NCBI RefSeq assembly: GCF_040639655.1
Contig: NZ_JBFAAI010000043.1
Span: 8,703-72,702 of the forward strand
Source of the DNA: Actinoplanes sp040639655
Lineage (GTDB): Bacteria; Actinomycetota; Actinomycetes; Mycobacteriales; Micromonosporaceae
Length of the DNA: 64,000 bases
Reading direction: 5' to 3'
Under the pieces are notes generated by a model that was given only the letters and a program-made list of their open reading frames with translations, did no database searches and was not told the origin of the DNA. A program made the translations under genes and the position numbers. Positions within the stretch are counted from its first letter, which is position 1. Every line of letters begins with the position of its first letter. This document shows positions 42,141-49,966 of this stretch, in pieces.

Positions 42141-44378
42141 ATGGGAGGAAACATGGACGCGTGGCGCGGCTTCGCGGGCACGACGTGGCGCACCGGGATC
42201 GATGTGGCCGCGTTCATCCACGACAACGTGCGGCCGTACGACGGCGACGCCGCCTTCCTCGCCGGGCCGACCGAGCGCACCACCGGCATCTGGGACAAGC
42301 TGTCCGCGATGTTCGTACGGGAGCGCGCCGACGGCATCTACGACGCCGACGTGTCGACCCCCTCGACGATCACCGCGCACGCACCCGGTTACATCGACCG
42401 GGACGCCGAACTGATCGTCGGCCTGCAGACCGACGCCCCGCTGCGCCGGGCGATCATGCCGTTCGGCGGGCTGCGGATGGTCGAGACCGGTCTCGCCGCG
42501 TACGGCCGGGAACTCCCCGCCGACATCAAGAAGATCTTCACGACCTACCGCAAGACCCACAACGAGGGCGTCTTCGACGCGTACCCGGCCGACGTGCTCG
42601 CGGCCCGCCGGTCGCACATCATCACCGGCCTGCCCGACGCGTACGGCCGCGGCCGCATCATCGGCGACTACCGCCGGGTGGCGCTCTACGGTGTGGACCG
42701 CCTGATCGCCTCCCGGGTGGAGATCAAGAAGTCGCTGAACGACCGGCGGTCGGTCGCCGACGTGATCCGCGACCGGGAGGAACTTTCCGAACAGATCCGC
42801 GCGCTCGGCGAACTCAAGGCGATGGCCGCCTCGTACGGCTTCGACATCTCCGGCCCGGCGGCCACCGCGCAGGAGGCCGTCCAGTGGCTCTACTTCGCGT
42901 ACCTGGCCGCCACCAAGGAGCAGAACGGCGCGGCCATGTCGCTGGGCCGCACCTCCACCTTCCTCGACGTCTACCTCGCCCGTGACCTGGACGAGGGCCG
43001 GATCACCGAGGAGTTCGCCCAGGAGCTCGTCGACGACTTCGTGATCAAGCTGCGGATCATCCGGTTCCTGCGCACCCCCGAGTACGACGAACTGTTCTCC
43101 GGCGACCCGACCTGGGTGACCGAGTCGATCGGCGGCATCGGGGCCGACAACCGCCCGCTCGTCACCCGGACCAGCTTCCGCTACCTGCAGACCCTCTACA
43201 ACCTGGGGCCCGCGCCCGAGCCGAACATGACGGTGCTCTGGTCGCCGCGCCTGCCCGGGGGTTTCAAGGAGTTCTGCGCGCGGGTCAGCATCGACACGAG
43301 CAGCATCCAGTACGAGAACGACGACCTGCTGCGTCCCTACCTCAGTGACGACGCGGCGATCGCCTGCTGCGTGTCCGGGATGCGGGTCGGCAAGGACATG
43401 CAGTTCTTCGGGGCCCGGGCCAACATGGCCAAGGCGCTGCTGTACGCGATCAACGGCGGCCGCGACGAGATCAACGGCGCGCAGGTGGCACCGGCGACGG
43501 CGTCGCTGGGCGGGGACGTCCTCGACTACGACGAGGTGTTCGAGGCCTACGACCGGACGCTCGACTGGCTCGCCGAGATCTACGTCGACGCACTCAACGT
43601 CATCCACTACATGCACGACAAATACGCCTACGAGCGTCTCGAGATGGCGCTGCACGACTACCCGGTGCACCGGTTCCTGGCCACCGGCATCGCCGGCCTC
43701 TCGGTCGCCGTGGACAGCCTGTCGGCCATCAAGTACGCCCAGGTCAAGCCGGTCCGGGACGAGACCGGGCTGGTCGTCGACTACGAGGTGGACGGCGACT
43801 ACCCGACGTTCGGCAACAACGACGACCGGGTGGACGCGATCGCGGTGGACCTGGTCGACCGGTTCATGGACAAGATCCGCCGGCAGCCGATGTACCGCGG
43901 CGCCGAACCGAGCCTGTCCGTCCTCACGATCACCTCGAACGTCGTCTACGGCAAGCACACCGGCAACACGCCCGACGGCCGGCGGCTCGGCGAACCGTTC
44001 GCACCCGGCGCCAACCCGATGAACGGGCGCGACAAGCACGGGCTGGTGGCGGCCGCACTGTCGGTGGCGAAGCTGCCGTACCGCAGCGCCCGCGACGGCA
44101 TCTCGCTGACCATCACCTCGACCCCGGACGGTCTCGGCCGTACCAAGGACGAGCAGGCCGCGAACCTGGTCGGCGTCCTCGACGGCTACACCGACGGGCA
44201 CGGGTTCCACATGAACGTCAACGTGCTCGACCGGGCGACCCTGGAGGACGCGATGGAGCACCCGGAGAAGTACCCGCAGCTCACCATCCGGGTGTCCGGC
44301 TACGCGGTCAACTTCGTCCGGCTCACCAGGGCTCAGCAGCGCGACGTCATCTCGCGCACGTTCCACGGCTCGCTGTGA
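42141..44378 (+). CDS. pflB: Pyruvate formate-lyase (glycyl radical enzyme)
   Basis: A 745-aa enzyme, full length for the family. It cleaves pyruvate plus CoA to formate and acetyl-CoA without oxygen. The catalytic cysteine pair is Cys409-Cys410 in IACCVSGM and the glycyl radical site is Gly720 in RVSGYAVNF. The N-terminus aligns with E. coli PflB (WRGF, GDAAFLAGPTERT, ITAHAPGYID). Two starts are possible: ATG 42141 (AGGAGG at 42131-42136) and ATG 42153 (GGAGG at 42145-42149). The activating enzyme is encoded next with a 4-nt overlap. It is an oxygen-sensitive enzyme in an apparently aerobic organism. Confidence 0.95.
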   Translation: MGGNMDAWRGFAGTTWRTGIDVAAFIHDNVRPYDGDAAFLAGPTERTTGIWDKLSAMFVRERADGIYDADVSTPSTITAHAPGYIDRDAELIVGLQTDAPLRRAIMPFGGLRMVETGLAAYGRELPADIKKIFTTYRKTHNEGVFDAYPADVLAARRSHIITGLPDAYGRGRIIGDYRRVALYGVDRLIASRVEIKKSLNDRRSVADVIRDREELSEQIRALGELKAMAASYGFDISGPAATAQEAVQWLYFAYLAATKEQNGAAMSLGRTSTFLDVYLARDLDEGRITEEFAQELVDDFVIKLRIIRFLRTPEYDELFSGDPTWVTESIGGIGADNRPLVTRTSFRYLQTLYNLGPAPEPNMTVLWSPRLPGGFKEFCARVSIDTSSIQYENDDLLRPYLSDDAAIACCVSGMRVGKDMQFFGARANMAKALLYAINGGRDEINGAQVAPATASLGGDVLDYDEVFEAYDRTLDWLAEIYVDALNVIHYMHDKYAYERLEMALHDYPVHRFLATGIAGLSVAVDSLSAIKYAQVKPVRDETGLVVDYEVDGDYPTFGNNDDRVDAIAVDLVDRFMDKIRRQPMYRGAEPSLSVLTITSNVVYGKHTGNTPDGRRLGEPFAPGANPMNGRDKHGLVAAALSVAKLPYRSARDGISLTITSTPDGLGRTKDEQAANLVGVLDGYTDGHGFHMNVNVLDRATLEDAMEHPEKYPQLTIRVSGYAVNFVRLTRAQQRDVISRTFHGSL

Positions 44379-45109
44379 CCGTCACCGGGAGCGTGCACTC
44401 GTACGACGTCTCGACCGGCGTCGACGGGCCGGGAACGCGATTCGTCGCGTTCCTGGCCGGGTGCCCGCTGCGCTGCCAGTACTGCCACAGCCCCGACACC
44501 TGGTACCGGCGCAGCGGGCACCCGATGGACGCCGACGAGCTGATGGCCGAGATCGCGCGGTACGAGCGTTTCATCAAGGTCGCGCGGGGCGGCGTCACGG
44601 TCTCCGGTGGCGAGGCACTTCAACAGCCCGATTTCGTACGGGAGATCTTCACCCGCTGTCACGAGAAGGGGATCCACACCGCCCTCGACACGAGCGGATA
44701 CCTCGGTGCCAAGGCGCCCGACGAACTGCTCGACGTGACCGACCTGGTGCTGCTGGACATCAAGGCCGGCGACGAGGAGACGTACCACCGGGTGACCCGG
44801 ACCGGAACACTGGCGCCGACGGTCGAGTTCGCGCACCGGCTGGCCGGGCGCGGCATTCCGATCTGGGTCCGCTTCGTCCTCGTTCCCGGTCTGACCGACA
44901 GCGTCGAGAACGTGGACGCGGTGGCCGCGATCGCCGCCGCCGTCCCGACCGTCGAGCGGGTCGAGGTTCTGCCGTTCCACCGTCTCGGCGCCGCGAAGTA
45001 CGCCGCCCTCGACCAGCCGTTCCCCCTGGCCGGCACGCCCGCCCCGTCCCCGGAACTGCTGGACCGCGTCCGGGCCCAGTTCCGGGCGCACGGCCTGAGC
45101 ACGTACTGA
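44375..45109 (+). CDS. pflA: Pyruvate formate-lyase activating enzyme (radical SAM)
   Basis: A 244-aa radical SAM enzyme. The [4Fe-4S] ligands are Cys30, Cys34 and Cys37 in GCPLRCQYCH, and the SAM-binding motifs GGVTVSGGEAL and DTSG follow. It forms the glycyl radical on PFL. The GTG start overlaps the pflB stop by 4 nt (GTGA). A strong hairpin follows immediately, so the operon ends here. Confidence 0.95.
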   Translation: MTVTGSVHSYDVSTGVDGPGTRFVAFLAGCPLRCQYCHSPDTWYRRSGHPMDADELMAEIARYERFIKVARGGVTVSGGEALQQPDFVREIFTRCHEKGIHTALDTSGYLGAKAPDELLDVTDLVLLDIKAGDEETYHRVTRTGTLAPTVEFAHRLAGRGIPIWVRFVLVPGLTDSVENVDAVAAIAAAVPTVERVEVLPFHRLGAAKYAALDQPFPLAGTPAPSPELLDRVRAQFRAHGLSTY

Positions 45110-45149
45110 CCGGCCGTTCAGCCCGCCCCGGCCACCCGAACGGCCGGTC
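45108..45149 (+). terminator. Terminator of the kinase-pflB-pflA operon
   Basis: The arms GACCGGCCGTTC (45108-45119) and GAACGGCCGGTC (45138-45149) are perfect, with an 18-nt loop. The first arm overlaps the pflA stop codon. There is no T-run. Confidence 0.85.
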
Positions 45150-45232
45150 GGCGGGCAAACGTCGCCCGGCCCCAGGCGGACGGGTGTGGACTCGCGGTGA
45201 ACCGGCGGACCACACCTGCGAGGGGTATCCAC

Positions 45233-45436
45233 ATGAAGACATCGACCCGTGTCACGACGGCCGGCCTCGGGACGGTCGCCGCACTCCTGATCGCCGCGGG
45301 ACCCGCGGTCGCGGCCGCCGGCTGCCCGGCCCCCCGAGGCTGCCCGGGCGATCCCGGTGCGGCCCGGAACGCGGCGCCGATCACCATCCCGGTCAATCTG
45401 GTCGGCCTCGCCGGCGCCGGTCAGGTCACCCGGTAG
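45233..45436 (+). CDS. Small secreted protein of unknown function
   Basis: A 67-aa protein. It has a clear signal peptide (MKTSTRV, a hydrophobic run, PAVAAA) and a mature part of about 35 residues with two Cys (GCPAPRGC) and a hydrophobic end (PITIPVNLVGLAGAG). ATG 45233 is preceded by GAGGGG. The mature peptide has no recognisable family; the VNLVG segment is reminiscent of chaplin-like hydrophobic segments but too short to assign. It lies between the pfl operon and devR. Confidence 0.6.
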   Translation: MKTSTRVTTAGLGTVAALLIAAGPAVAAAGCPAPRGCPGDPGAARNAAPITIPVNLVGLAGAGQVTR

Positions 45437-45438
45437 CC

Positions 45439-45464
45439 GCCTGGGGCACGGCCGTACCCCAGGC
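45439..45464. terminator. Hairpin between the small secreted protein and devR
   Basis: GCCTGGGG (45439-45446) and CCCCAGGC (45457-45464) pair perfectly around a 10-nt loop, just after the stop of the plus-strand gene and 38 nt beyond that of the minus-strand devR. It can serve both. Confidence 0.75.
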
Positions 45465-45501
45465 ATGCCTCAACGCTCCCGCGGCTCGCGGGCGACGATT
45501 C

Positions 45502-46149
45502 TCAGCGGTGGGAGGGATGATCGCCGAGCAGCTTGGTGGCCAGGACCGCGGCCTGGGTGCGGCGCTCGAGCCCGAGCTTCGCCAGCAGACTGGACACGTA
45601 GTTCTTGACGGTCTTCTCGGCGAGGAACATCCGGCCGGCGATCTCCCGGTTGGTGAGCCCCTCGGCGACGAACTCCAGGATGCGGCGTTCCTGGTCGGTG
45701 AGGGACGCGAGCTCGCGGGGCTGTTCGACGCCGTTGCGGATGCGCTCCAGGACCCGCTGGGTGACGGCCGGGTCGAGCAGGGACTGCCCGGAGGCCACCC
45801 GGCGGACCGCGTCGACCAGGTCGGTGCCGCGGATCTGCTTGAGAACGTACCCGGACGCACCCGCCATGATCGCGGCGAACAGGGCCTCGTCGTCCTCGTA
45901 CGAGGTCAGGATCAGGCCCTTGATCGACGAGTCGACGGCGCGGATGTCGCGGCAGACGTCGATGCCGTTGCCGTCCGGCAGGCGCGCGTCGAGGACCGCG
46001 ACGTCGGGCCGCAGTGCCGGGATGCGCCGGGCCGCCTCCTGGGCGGAGCCGGACTCGCCGACCACCTCGATGTCGCCGCCGGCCTGGAGCAGGTCGACGA
46101 GGCCGCGGCGGACGACCTCGTGGTCGTCGAGGAGAAAGACTCGGATCAT
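45502..46149 (-). CDS. devR: DevR/DosR-type LuxR-family response regulator
   Basis: A 215-aa regulator. The receiver has LLDDHE, phospho-acceptor Asp54 in AVLDARLPDGNG and Lys in VLKQIRG. The C-terminal HTH (about residues 145-210; LTDQERRILEFVAEGLTNREIA, quoted in parts) includes the recognition helix segment KTVKNYVSSLLAKL. This sequence is very close in style to mycobacterial DevR/DosR, the hypoxia and NO regulator. It is divergent from a DevS-type kinase across 67 nt, and DosR-box-like sites occur nearby. Confidence 0.92.
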   Translation of the reverse strand: MIRVFLLDDHEVVRRGLVDLLQAGGDIEVVGESGSAQEAARRIPALRPDVAVLDARLPDGNGIDVCRDIRAVDSSIKGLILTSYEDDEALFAAIMAGASGYVLKQIRGTDLVDAVRRVASGQSLLDPAVTQRVLERIRNGVEQPRELASLTDQERRILEFVAEGLTNREIAGRMFLAEKTVKNYVSSLLAKLGLERRTQAAVLATKLLGDHPSHR

Positions 46150-46185
46150 GTCCTATTCCTATCCTGGGATGGTCCCGGTCCCCCA

Positions 46186-46199
46186 GGGCCGAAGGTCCC
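46186..46199. promoter_or_regulatory. DosR-box-like site between devR and devS
   Basis: GGGCCGAAGGTCCC matches 11 of 14 bases of the core of the mycobacterial DosR box (GGGACTWWAGTCCC). It lies 17 nt before the devS start. Its first 13 bases recur exactly, in reverse, upstream of the nitroreductase gene. Confidence 0.65.
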
Positions 46200-46216
46200 G
46201 GCGATAACCTTGTCGC

Positions 46217-47863
46217 GTGGCCGAAGGATCGACACCCTCGCTCGGACTGACCCCGCTGTCCCGTGTCCGTCTCGACGAGTTGCTGCAGGAGATGCAGAAC
46301 CGGGTCGGCGACATCGTCACGAGCCGGGAGAGACTTCGTGCCCTGCTGGACGCGGTCGTCGGAATCGGCACCGATCTCGACCTTAACAGCACGCTCCAGC
46401 GGATCGTGGAGGCCGCGTGCGCGCTGGCCGACGCGCGGTACGGCGCTCTCGGTGTGCTCGCGCCGGACCGCAACAGCCTGTCCGACTTCGTCACGACCGG
46501 CATCGACCCGGCGGCGCATGCCAAGATCGGCGACCTGCCGCACGGCCGGGGTGTGCTCGGTCTGCTGATCACCGAGCCGAGACCGGTCCGGCTGCCGGAC
46601 ATCACCCGTCATCCCAACTCGTACGGCTTCCCGCCGAACCACCCGCCGATGCACAGCTTCCTCGGCGTCCCGGTGCGGACCCGGGAGCAGATCTTCGGCA
46701 ACCTCTATCTGGCCGAGAAGCGGACCGCGGCCCAGTTCACCGAGGACGACGAGGAGATCGTGGTGGCGCTGGCCGCGGCGGCCGGTGTGGCGATCGACAA
46801 CGCCCGCCTCTACGAGCTGGCCCAGCGGCGGCAGCGCTGGCTGGCGGCCGCCTCCGAGATCACCGGGGTCCTTCTGGGTACGGTCCGGCGCACCGAGGCG
46901 CTGCGGCTGATCGCCCGGCGGGCCCGTGAGGTGGCCGACGCCGGGATGGTGCTGGTGCTGCTCCTCGAGAGCGAGAACGACCGCTACCGGATCGAGGTGG
47001 TGGAGGGCGGTGACCCGGCGATGACCGGCAAGGTGCTGCCCGCTTTCGACGACTCGTACCGGCTCGTGGAGAACCTTCGGGAGGCCGCCGAGTGGCCGGG
47101 TCCGGTGGCGGACGGCCCGGCGCTCGTCGCGCCGCTGAAGAGCAGCCCGCAGGGTGTGCTGATCGTGAGCGGCCCGGCCAGCGCCGACGACGCCGCGCTG
47201 CTGTCGACGTTCGCCGACCAGGCGGCGCTGGCGCTGGAGCGGGCCCGCGCGCAGGAGGAGCGCGAGCTGCTGGCCGTCTTGGAGGACCGGGAGCGGATCG
47301 CCCGTGACCTGCACGACGTGGTCATCCAGCGGCTGTTCGCGACCGGCATGCAGCTGCAGGGCGCGATGGCCCCGGGCGTACGGCCGGAGGTGGTGAACCG
47401 GATCAACGCGGCCGTCGACGACCTGGACGCGACGATCAAGGACATCCGCCGGTCGATCTTCGAGCTGCGGGCCCCGGTCGGTGCCACGCTGCGGACCGAA
47501 TTACGGGACACGTGTGACGCGGCGCTGGACACGCTCGGGTTCCGGCCGACCCTGGAGACGACCGGGCCGGTGGAGAGCGCGGTGCCGGACGACATCGTGC
47601 CGGAGCTGATCGCGGTGCTGCGCGAGGCGCTGTCCAACGTGGCCCGGCACGCGCAGGCGCGCAGTGTGCGGGTCTCCGTCCGGGTCGCCGACCGGCAGGT
47701 GGTCCTGCAGGTCGAGGACGACGGGGTGGGCGCCGATCCGGCGCTGGCCCGTGGCGGCCTGGTCAACATGGGTGAGCGGGCCAACGACCTGGGCGGCGCG
47801 TTCGAGATCGGCCCGCGGGCCGACGGTCCCGGCACGCTCCTGCTGTGGCGGGTGCCGGTGTAG
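46217..47863 (+). CDS. devS: DevS/DosT-type heme sensor histidine kinase
   Basis: A 548-aa kinase with two GAF domains (about residues 45-195 and 215-345), a HisKA_3 domain and a HATPase. His142 in FPPNHPPMHSFLGVPV aligns with the proximal heme ligand of M. tuberculosis DevS (His149), so it probably binds heme and senses O2, NO or CO. The phospho-acceptor is His366 in ARDLHDVVIQRLF. The GTG start at 46217 is divergent from devR. Together they form the two-component system whose targets are likely to include acg, and perhaps the phosphoketolase gene. Confidence 0.93.
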   Translation: MAEGSTPSLGLTPLSRVRLDELLQEMQNRVGDIVTSRERLRALLDAVVGIGTDLDLNSTLQRIVEAACALADARYGALGVLAPDRNSLSDFVTTGIDPAAHAKIGDLPHGRGVLGLLITEPRPVRLPDITRHPNSYGFPPNHPPMHSFLGVPVRTREQIFGNLYLAEKRTAAQFTEDDEEIVVALAAAAGVAIDNARLYELAQRRQRWLAAASEITGVLLGTVRRTEALRLIARRAREVADAGMVLVLLLESENDRYRIEVVEGGDPAMTGKVLPAFDDSYRLVENLREAAEWPGPVADGPALVAPLKSSPQGVLIVSGPASADDAALLSTFADQAALALERARAQEERELLAVLEDRERIARDLHDVVIQRLFATGMQLQGAMAPGVRPEVVNRINAAVDDLDATIKDIRRSIFELRAPVGATLRTELRDTCDAALDTLGFRPTLETTGPVESAVPDDIVPELIAVLREALSNVARHAQARSVRVSVRVADRQVVLQVEDDGVGADPALARGGLVNMGERANDLGGAFEIGPRADGPGTLLLWRVPV

Positions 47864-47875
47864 GACCTTCGGCCC
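47863..47875. promoter_or_regulatory. DosR-box-like site upstream of the nitroreductase gene
   Basis: GGACCTTCGGCCC is the exact reverse complement of the first 13 bases of the site at 46186-46199. It lies 36 nt before the nitroreductase ATG and overlaps the last base of the devS stop. Confidence 0.65.
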
Positions 47876-47886
47876 TTAACGGGCCG
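47870..47886. terminator. Short hairpin after devS
   Basis: CGGCCC (47870-47875) pairs with GGGCCG (47881-47886) around TTAAC. It overlaps the DosR-box-like site, so it could be part of a composite operator rather than a terminator. Confidence 0.4.
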
Positions 47887-47911
47887 TGCGGCGGCGGGGC
47901 ACCGTGGAGAC

Positions 47912-48868
47912 ATGACCCGCTACGACTCGTCCGACCTGCGGCGTGCCGCCGCGGCCGGACTCCAGGCCCCCTCCATGTACAACAGCCAGCCGTGGGCGTT
48001 CCGCCTGCGGGACGGCGCCATCGAGGTGCTCGCGGATCCGGGCCGGCAGCTGACGGTCGCGGACAGCGGTGGCTGGGCGATGCGGCTGGCACTCGGTGCC
48101 GCCACGTTCAACGCCCGGCTGGCGCTGGCGTGGGCGGGCACCCCGGCGGACGTGAGACTGCTTCCGGACAGCACCGAACCGGACCTGATCGCCCGGCTGA
48201 CGCCGGCGCCGCACCGGGCCCCGACCTACCCCGAACGTGACCTGCACGCAGCGATCGAGCGGCGCTACAGCAACCGGCAGCCGTTCTGGCCGGACCCGGT
48301 GCCCGCGGACGTACGGGTACGGATGATCGAGGCGGCCCGGGTCGAGGGCGCCTGGCTGGACCTGCTGGTCGGGATGACCGCGCTGACCGGCTTCTCGGAG
48401 ATCGCGCACAGCGCCGACCGGGTGCTGCGCCGCGACAACCGGTACCAGAGCGAGCTGATCACCTGGACGGACACCGGGTCGGAGTCGGAGGGCATCCCGG
48501 AGCTGGCCGCCGCCACGGTGGCCGAGGCGCACGACCTGATCCCGCAGCGCAACTTCGGCGGTCGGCGGCGGGCACCGGGCCGGGACTACGAGCCGGAGCC
48601 GCTGGTCGGCATCCTGGGCACGGCCGGCGACCGCAAGCTGGATCAGCTGATGGCCGGGCAGGCACTGCAGCACGTGCTGCTCACCGCCACCGACGCGGGC
48701 CTGGCCAGTTCGCTGATCTCGCAGCCGATCGAGGTGCCGACGGCTCGCGACCAGCTGCGGCGCTCGCTGGGGCGGCCGGGGTTCCCGCAGATCGCGTTCC
48801 GGGTCGGGTTCGGCCAGCCGGGGCACCCGTCGCCGCGCCGGGGGGTGGCCGACGTCCTGGTGAGGTGA
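47912..48868 (+). CDS. Acg-family FMN-binding nitroreductase-like protein
   Basis: A 318-aa protein with the duplicated nitroreductase fold of the Acg family (Rv2032/Rv3131 in M. tuberculosis). Visible segments are AAGLQAPSMYNSQPW near the N-terminus, RYSNRQPFWPDPV, and a C-terminal AGQALQHVLLTATDAGLASSLISQP (quoted in part). Acg proteins bind FMN and are strongly DosR-induced in mycobacteria; their reaction is not known. The gene lies 48 nt after devS with a DosR-box-like site in front, which fits DevR control. Confidence 0.9.
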   Translation: MTRYDSSDLRRAAAAGLQAPSMYNSQPWAFRLRDGAIEVLADPGRQLTVADSGGWAMRLALGAATFNARLALAWAGTPADVRLLPDSTEPDLIARLTPAPHRAPTYPERDLHAAIERRYSNRQPFWPDPVPADVRVRMIEAARVEGAWLDLLVGMTALTGFSEIAHSADRVLRRDNRYQSELITWTDTGSESEGIPELAAATVAEAHDLIPQRNFGGRRRAPGRDYEPEPLVGILGTAGDRKLDQLMAGQALQHVLLTATDAGLASSLISQPIEVPTARDQLRRSLGRPGFPQIAFRVGFGQPGHPSPRRGVADVLVR

Positions 48869-48883
48869 AGATCATCACTGAGG

Positions 48884-48932
48884 TAGTTGCCAACTATATG
48901 CAACAACCATAGGCGGCGAATATATTGGCGCC
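48884..48932. promoter_or_regulatory. AT-rich operator/promoter of the ECF metal transporter
   Basis: TAGTTG-C-CAACTA (48884-48896) is a perfect inverted repeat. It is followed by TATATGCAAC and TATATT (48921-48926), a likely -10 element. The patch is far more AT-rich than its surroundings, as expected for control by a metal-responsive repressor; the regulator is not in the window. No cobalamin riboswitch fits in this space. Confidence 0.6.
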
Positions 48933-48950
48933 ATGGACGACGTGCAGGCG

Positions 48951-49634
48951 ATGCACATCGCGAACGGGATCATCGACGGTCCCGTCTCAGCGATCTTCAT
49001 GGTGATAGCGGTGGCCGGCCTCGCGGTGTGCGTCCGGCGCGCCAAGATGGACCTGGACGACCGGCTGGCGCCGATGGCAGGCCTGGTCGCGGCCTTCATC
49101 TTCGCCGTACAGATGCTCAACTTCGGGGTGCTTCCCGGCGTCTCCGGGCATCTGCTCGGCGGCACCCTGGCGGTGATCCTGGTCGGGCCGTGGGTCGGTG
49201 CGCTGTGCGTGGCGACGGTGCTGATCGTGCAGTGCCTGGTGTTCGGCGACGGCGGCCTGACCGCGCTCGGGCTCAACATCACCAACATGGCACTGATCGG
49301 CGCAGCCGCGGCGTACGTCCTGGTGGCCCTGCTTCTGCGGGTCCTCCCCCGGACCATCGCCGGGCTCGGCGCGACCGCGCTGATCGCCTCGGTCGTCGGC
49401 GTCGTGCTCGCGTCGATGGGCTTCGTCGCCCAGTACGCCCTGGGCGGCACCACCGAGCTGTCGCTCGGCGGGATCGCCGCGACCCTGGCCGGCGTGCACA
49501 CCCTGATCGGCATCGGTGAGGGCCTGATCGCCGCGACCACCGTGGTCACGGTGGCCAAGGTGCGGCCCGACCTGGTGTACGCGCTGCGTGCTTTCCGCAA
49601 GCCCCAGTACGCGAAGGCGGGAGCCGCGGCATGA
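48951..49634 (+). CDS. cbiM: ECF cobalt/nickel transporter substrate-capture protein (CbiM/NikM)
   Basis: A 227-aa membrane protein with about six to seven helices. ATG 48951 is chosen over ATG 48933 because it makes the protein begin Met-His-Ile. In CbiM/NikM the free N-terminus and His2 bind the metal ion, so any extension would destroy the site. Family segments are HIANGIIDGPVS, MLNFGVLPGVSGHLLGG and GVHTLIGIGEGLI. It selects Co2+ or Ni2+, which cannot be told apart here. It is first in a cbiMNQO operon. Confidence 0.9.
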   Translation: MHIANGIIDGPVSAIFMVIAVAGLAVCVRRAKMDLDDRLAPMAGLVAAFIFAVQMLNFGVLPGVSGHLLGGTLAVILVGPWVGALCVATVLIVQCLVFGDGGLTALGLNITNMALIGAAAAYVLVALLLRVLPRTIAGLGATALIASVVGVVLASMGFVAQYALGGTTELSLGGIAATLAGVHTLIGIGEGLIAATTVVTVAKVRPDLVYALRAFRKPQYAKAGAAA

Positions 49635-49966
49635 AGAAGTTCCTGATCAGCGGCCTGCTGGTGGCCCTGCTGCTGGCCGGTGTCGTCTCCAGCTTCGCCT
49701 CCGGCAGTCCCGACGGCCTGGACCACGCGGCCCGCGAGGGCTGCACCTTCAACGCCGACGACGAGATCACCGGCGGCACCTGCATGGCCCAGCAGGAGCA
49801 GGAGCACCAGCTGGCGGACAGTCCGCTCGCCGGCTACGCGTTCCGCGGCATCGACAACGAGTACCTGGCGACCGGCCTGTCCGGTGTGGCCGGCGTGCTG
49901 ATCACGTTCGCGATCGGCGGCGGTCTCTTCTGGGTGCTGCGCCGGCGCCCGCGGACCGACGGGTGA
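49631..49966 (+). CDS. cbiN: CbiN-like/PDGLE-domain membrane protein of the ECF metal transporter
   Basis: A 111-aa protein. One N-terminal helix (FLISGLLVALLLAGVVSSF) and one C-terminal helix (SGVAGVLITFAIGGGLFWVL) flank a loop of about 55 residues. The loop opens with SGSPDGLDHAA, the PDGLE-type motif, and holds two Cys. In related transporters this protein helps load the metal. It overlaps cbiM by 4 nt and cbiQ by 4 nt. Confidence 0.88.
   Translation: MKKFLISGLLVALLLAGVVSSFASGSPDGLDHAAREGCTFNADDEITGGTCMAQQEQEHQLADSPLAGYAFRGIDNEYLATGLSGVAGVLITFAIGGGLFWVLRRRPRTDG

Noticed and set aside
45153..45167. GGGCAAACGTCGCCC as another DosR-box-like site before the small secreted protein gene
   Set aside because: The spacing differs from the other sites by one base and the match is weak, so it was not counted with them.
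48869..48950. Cobalamin riboswitch before the cbiMNQO operon
   Set aside because: Only about 80 nt are available and no B12-box-like sequence is seen; a protein operator is more likely.
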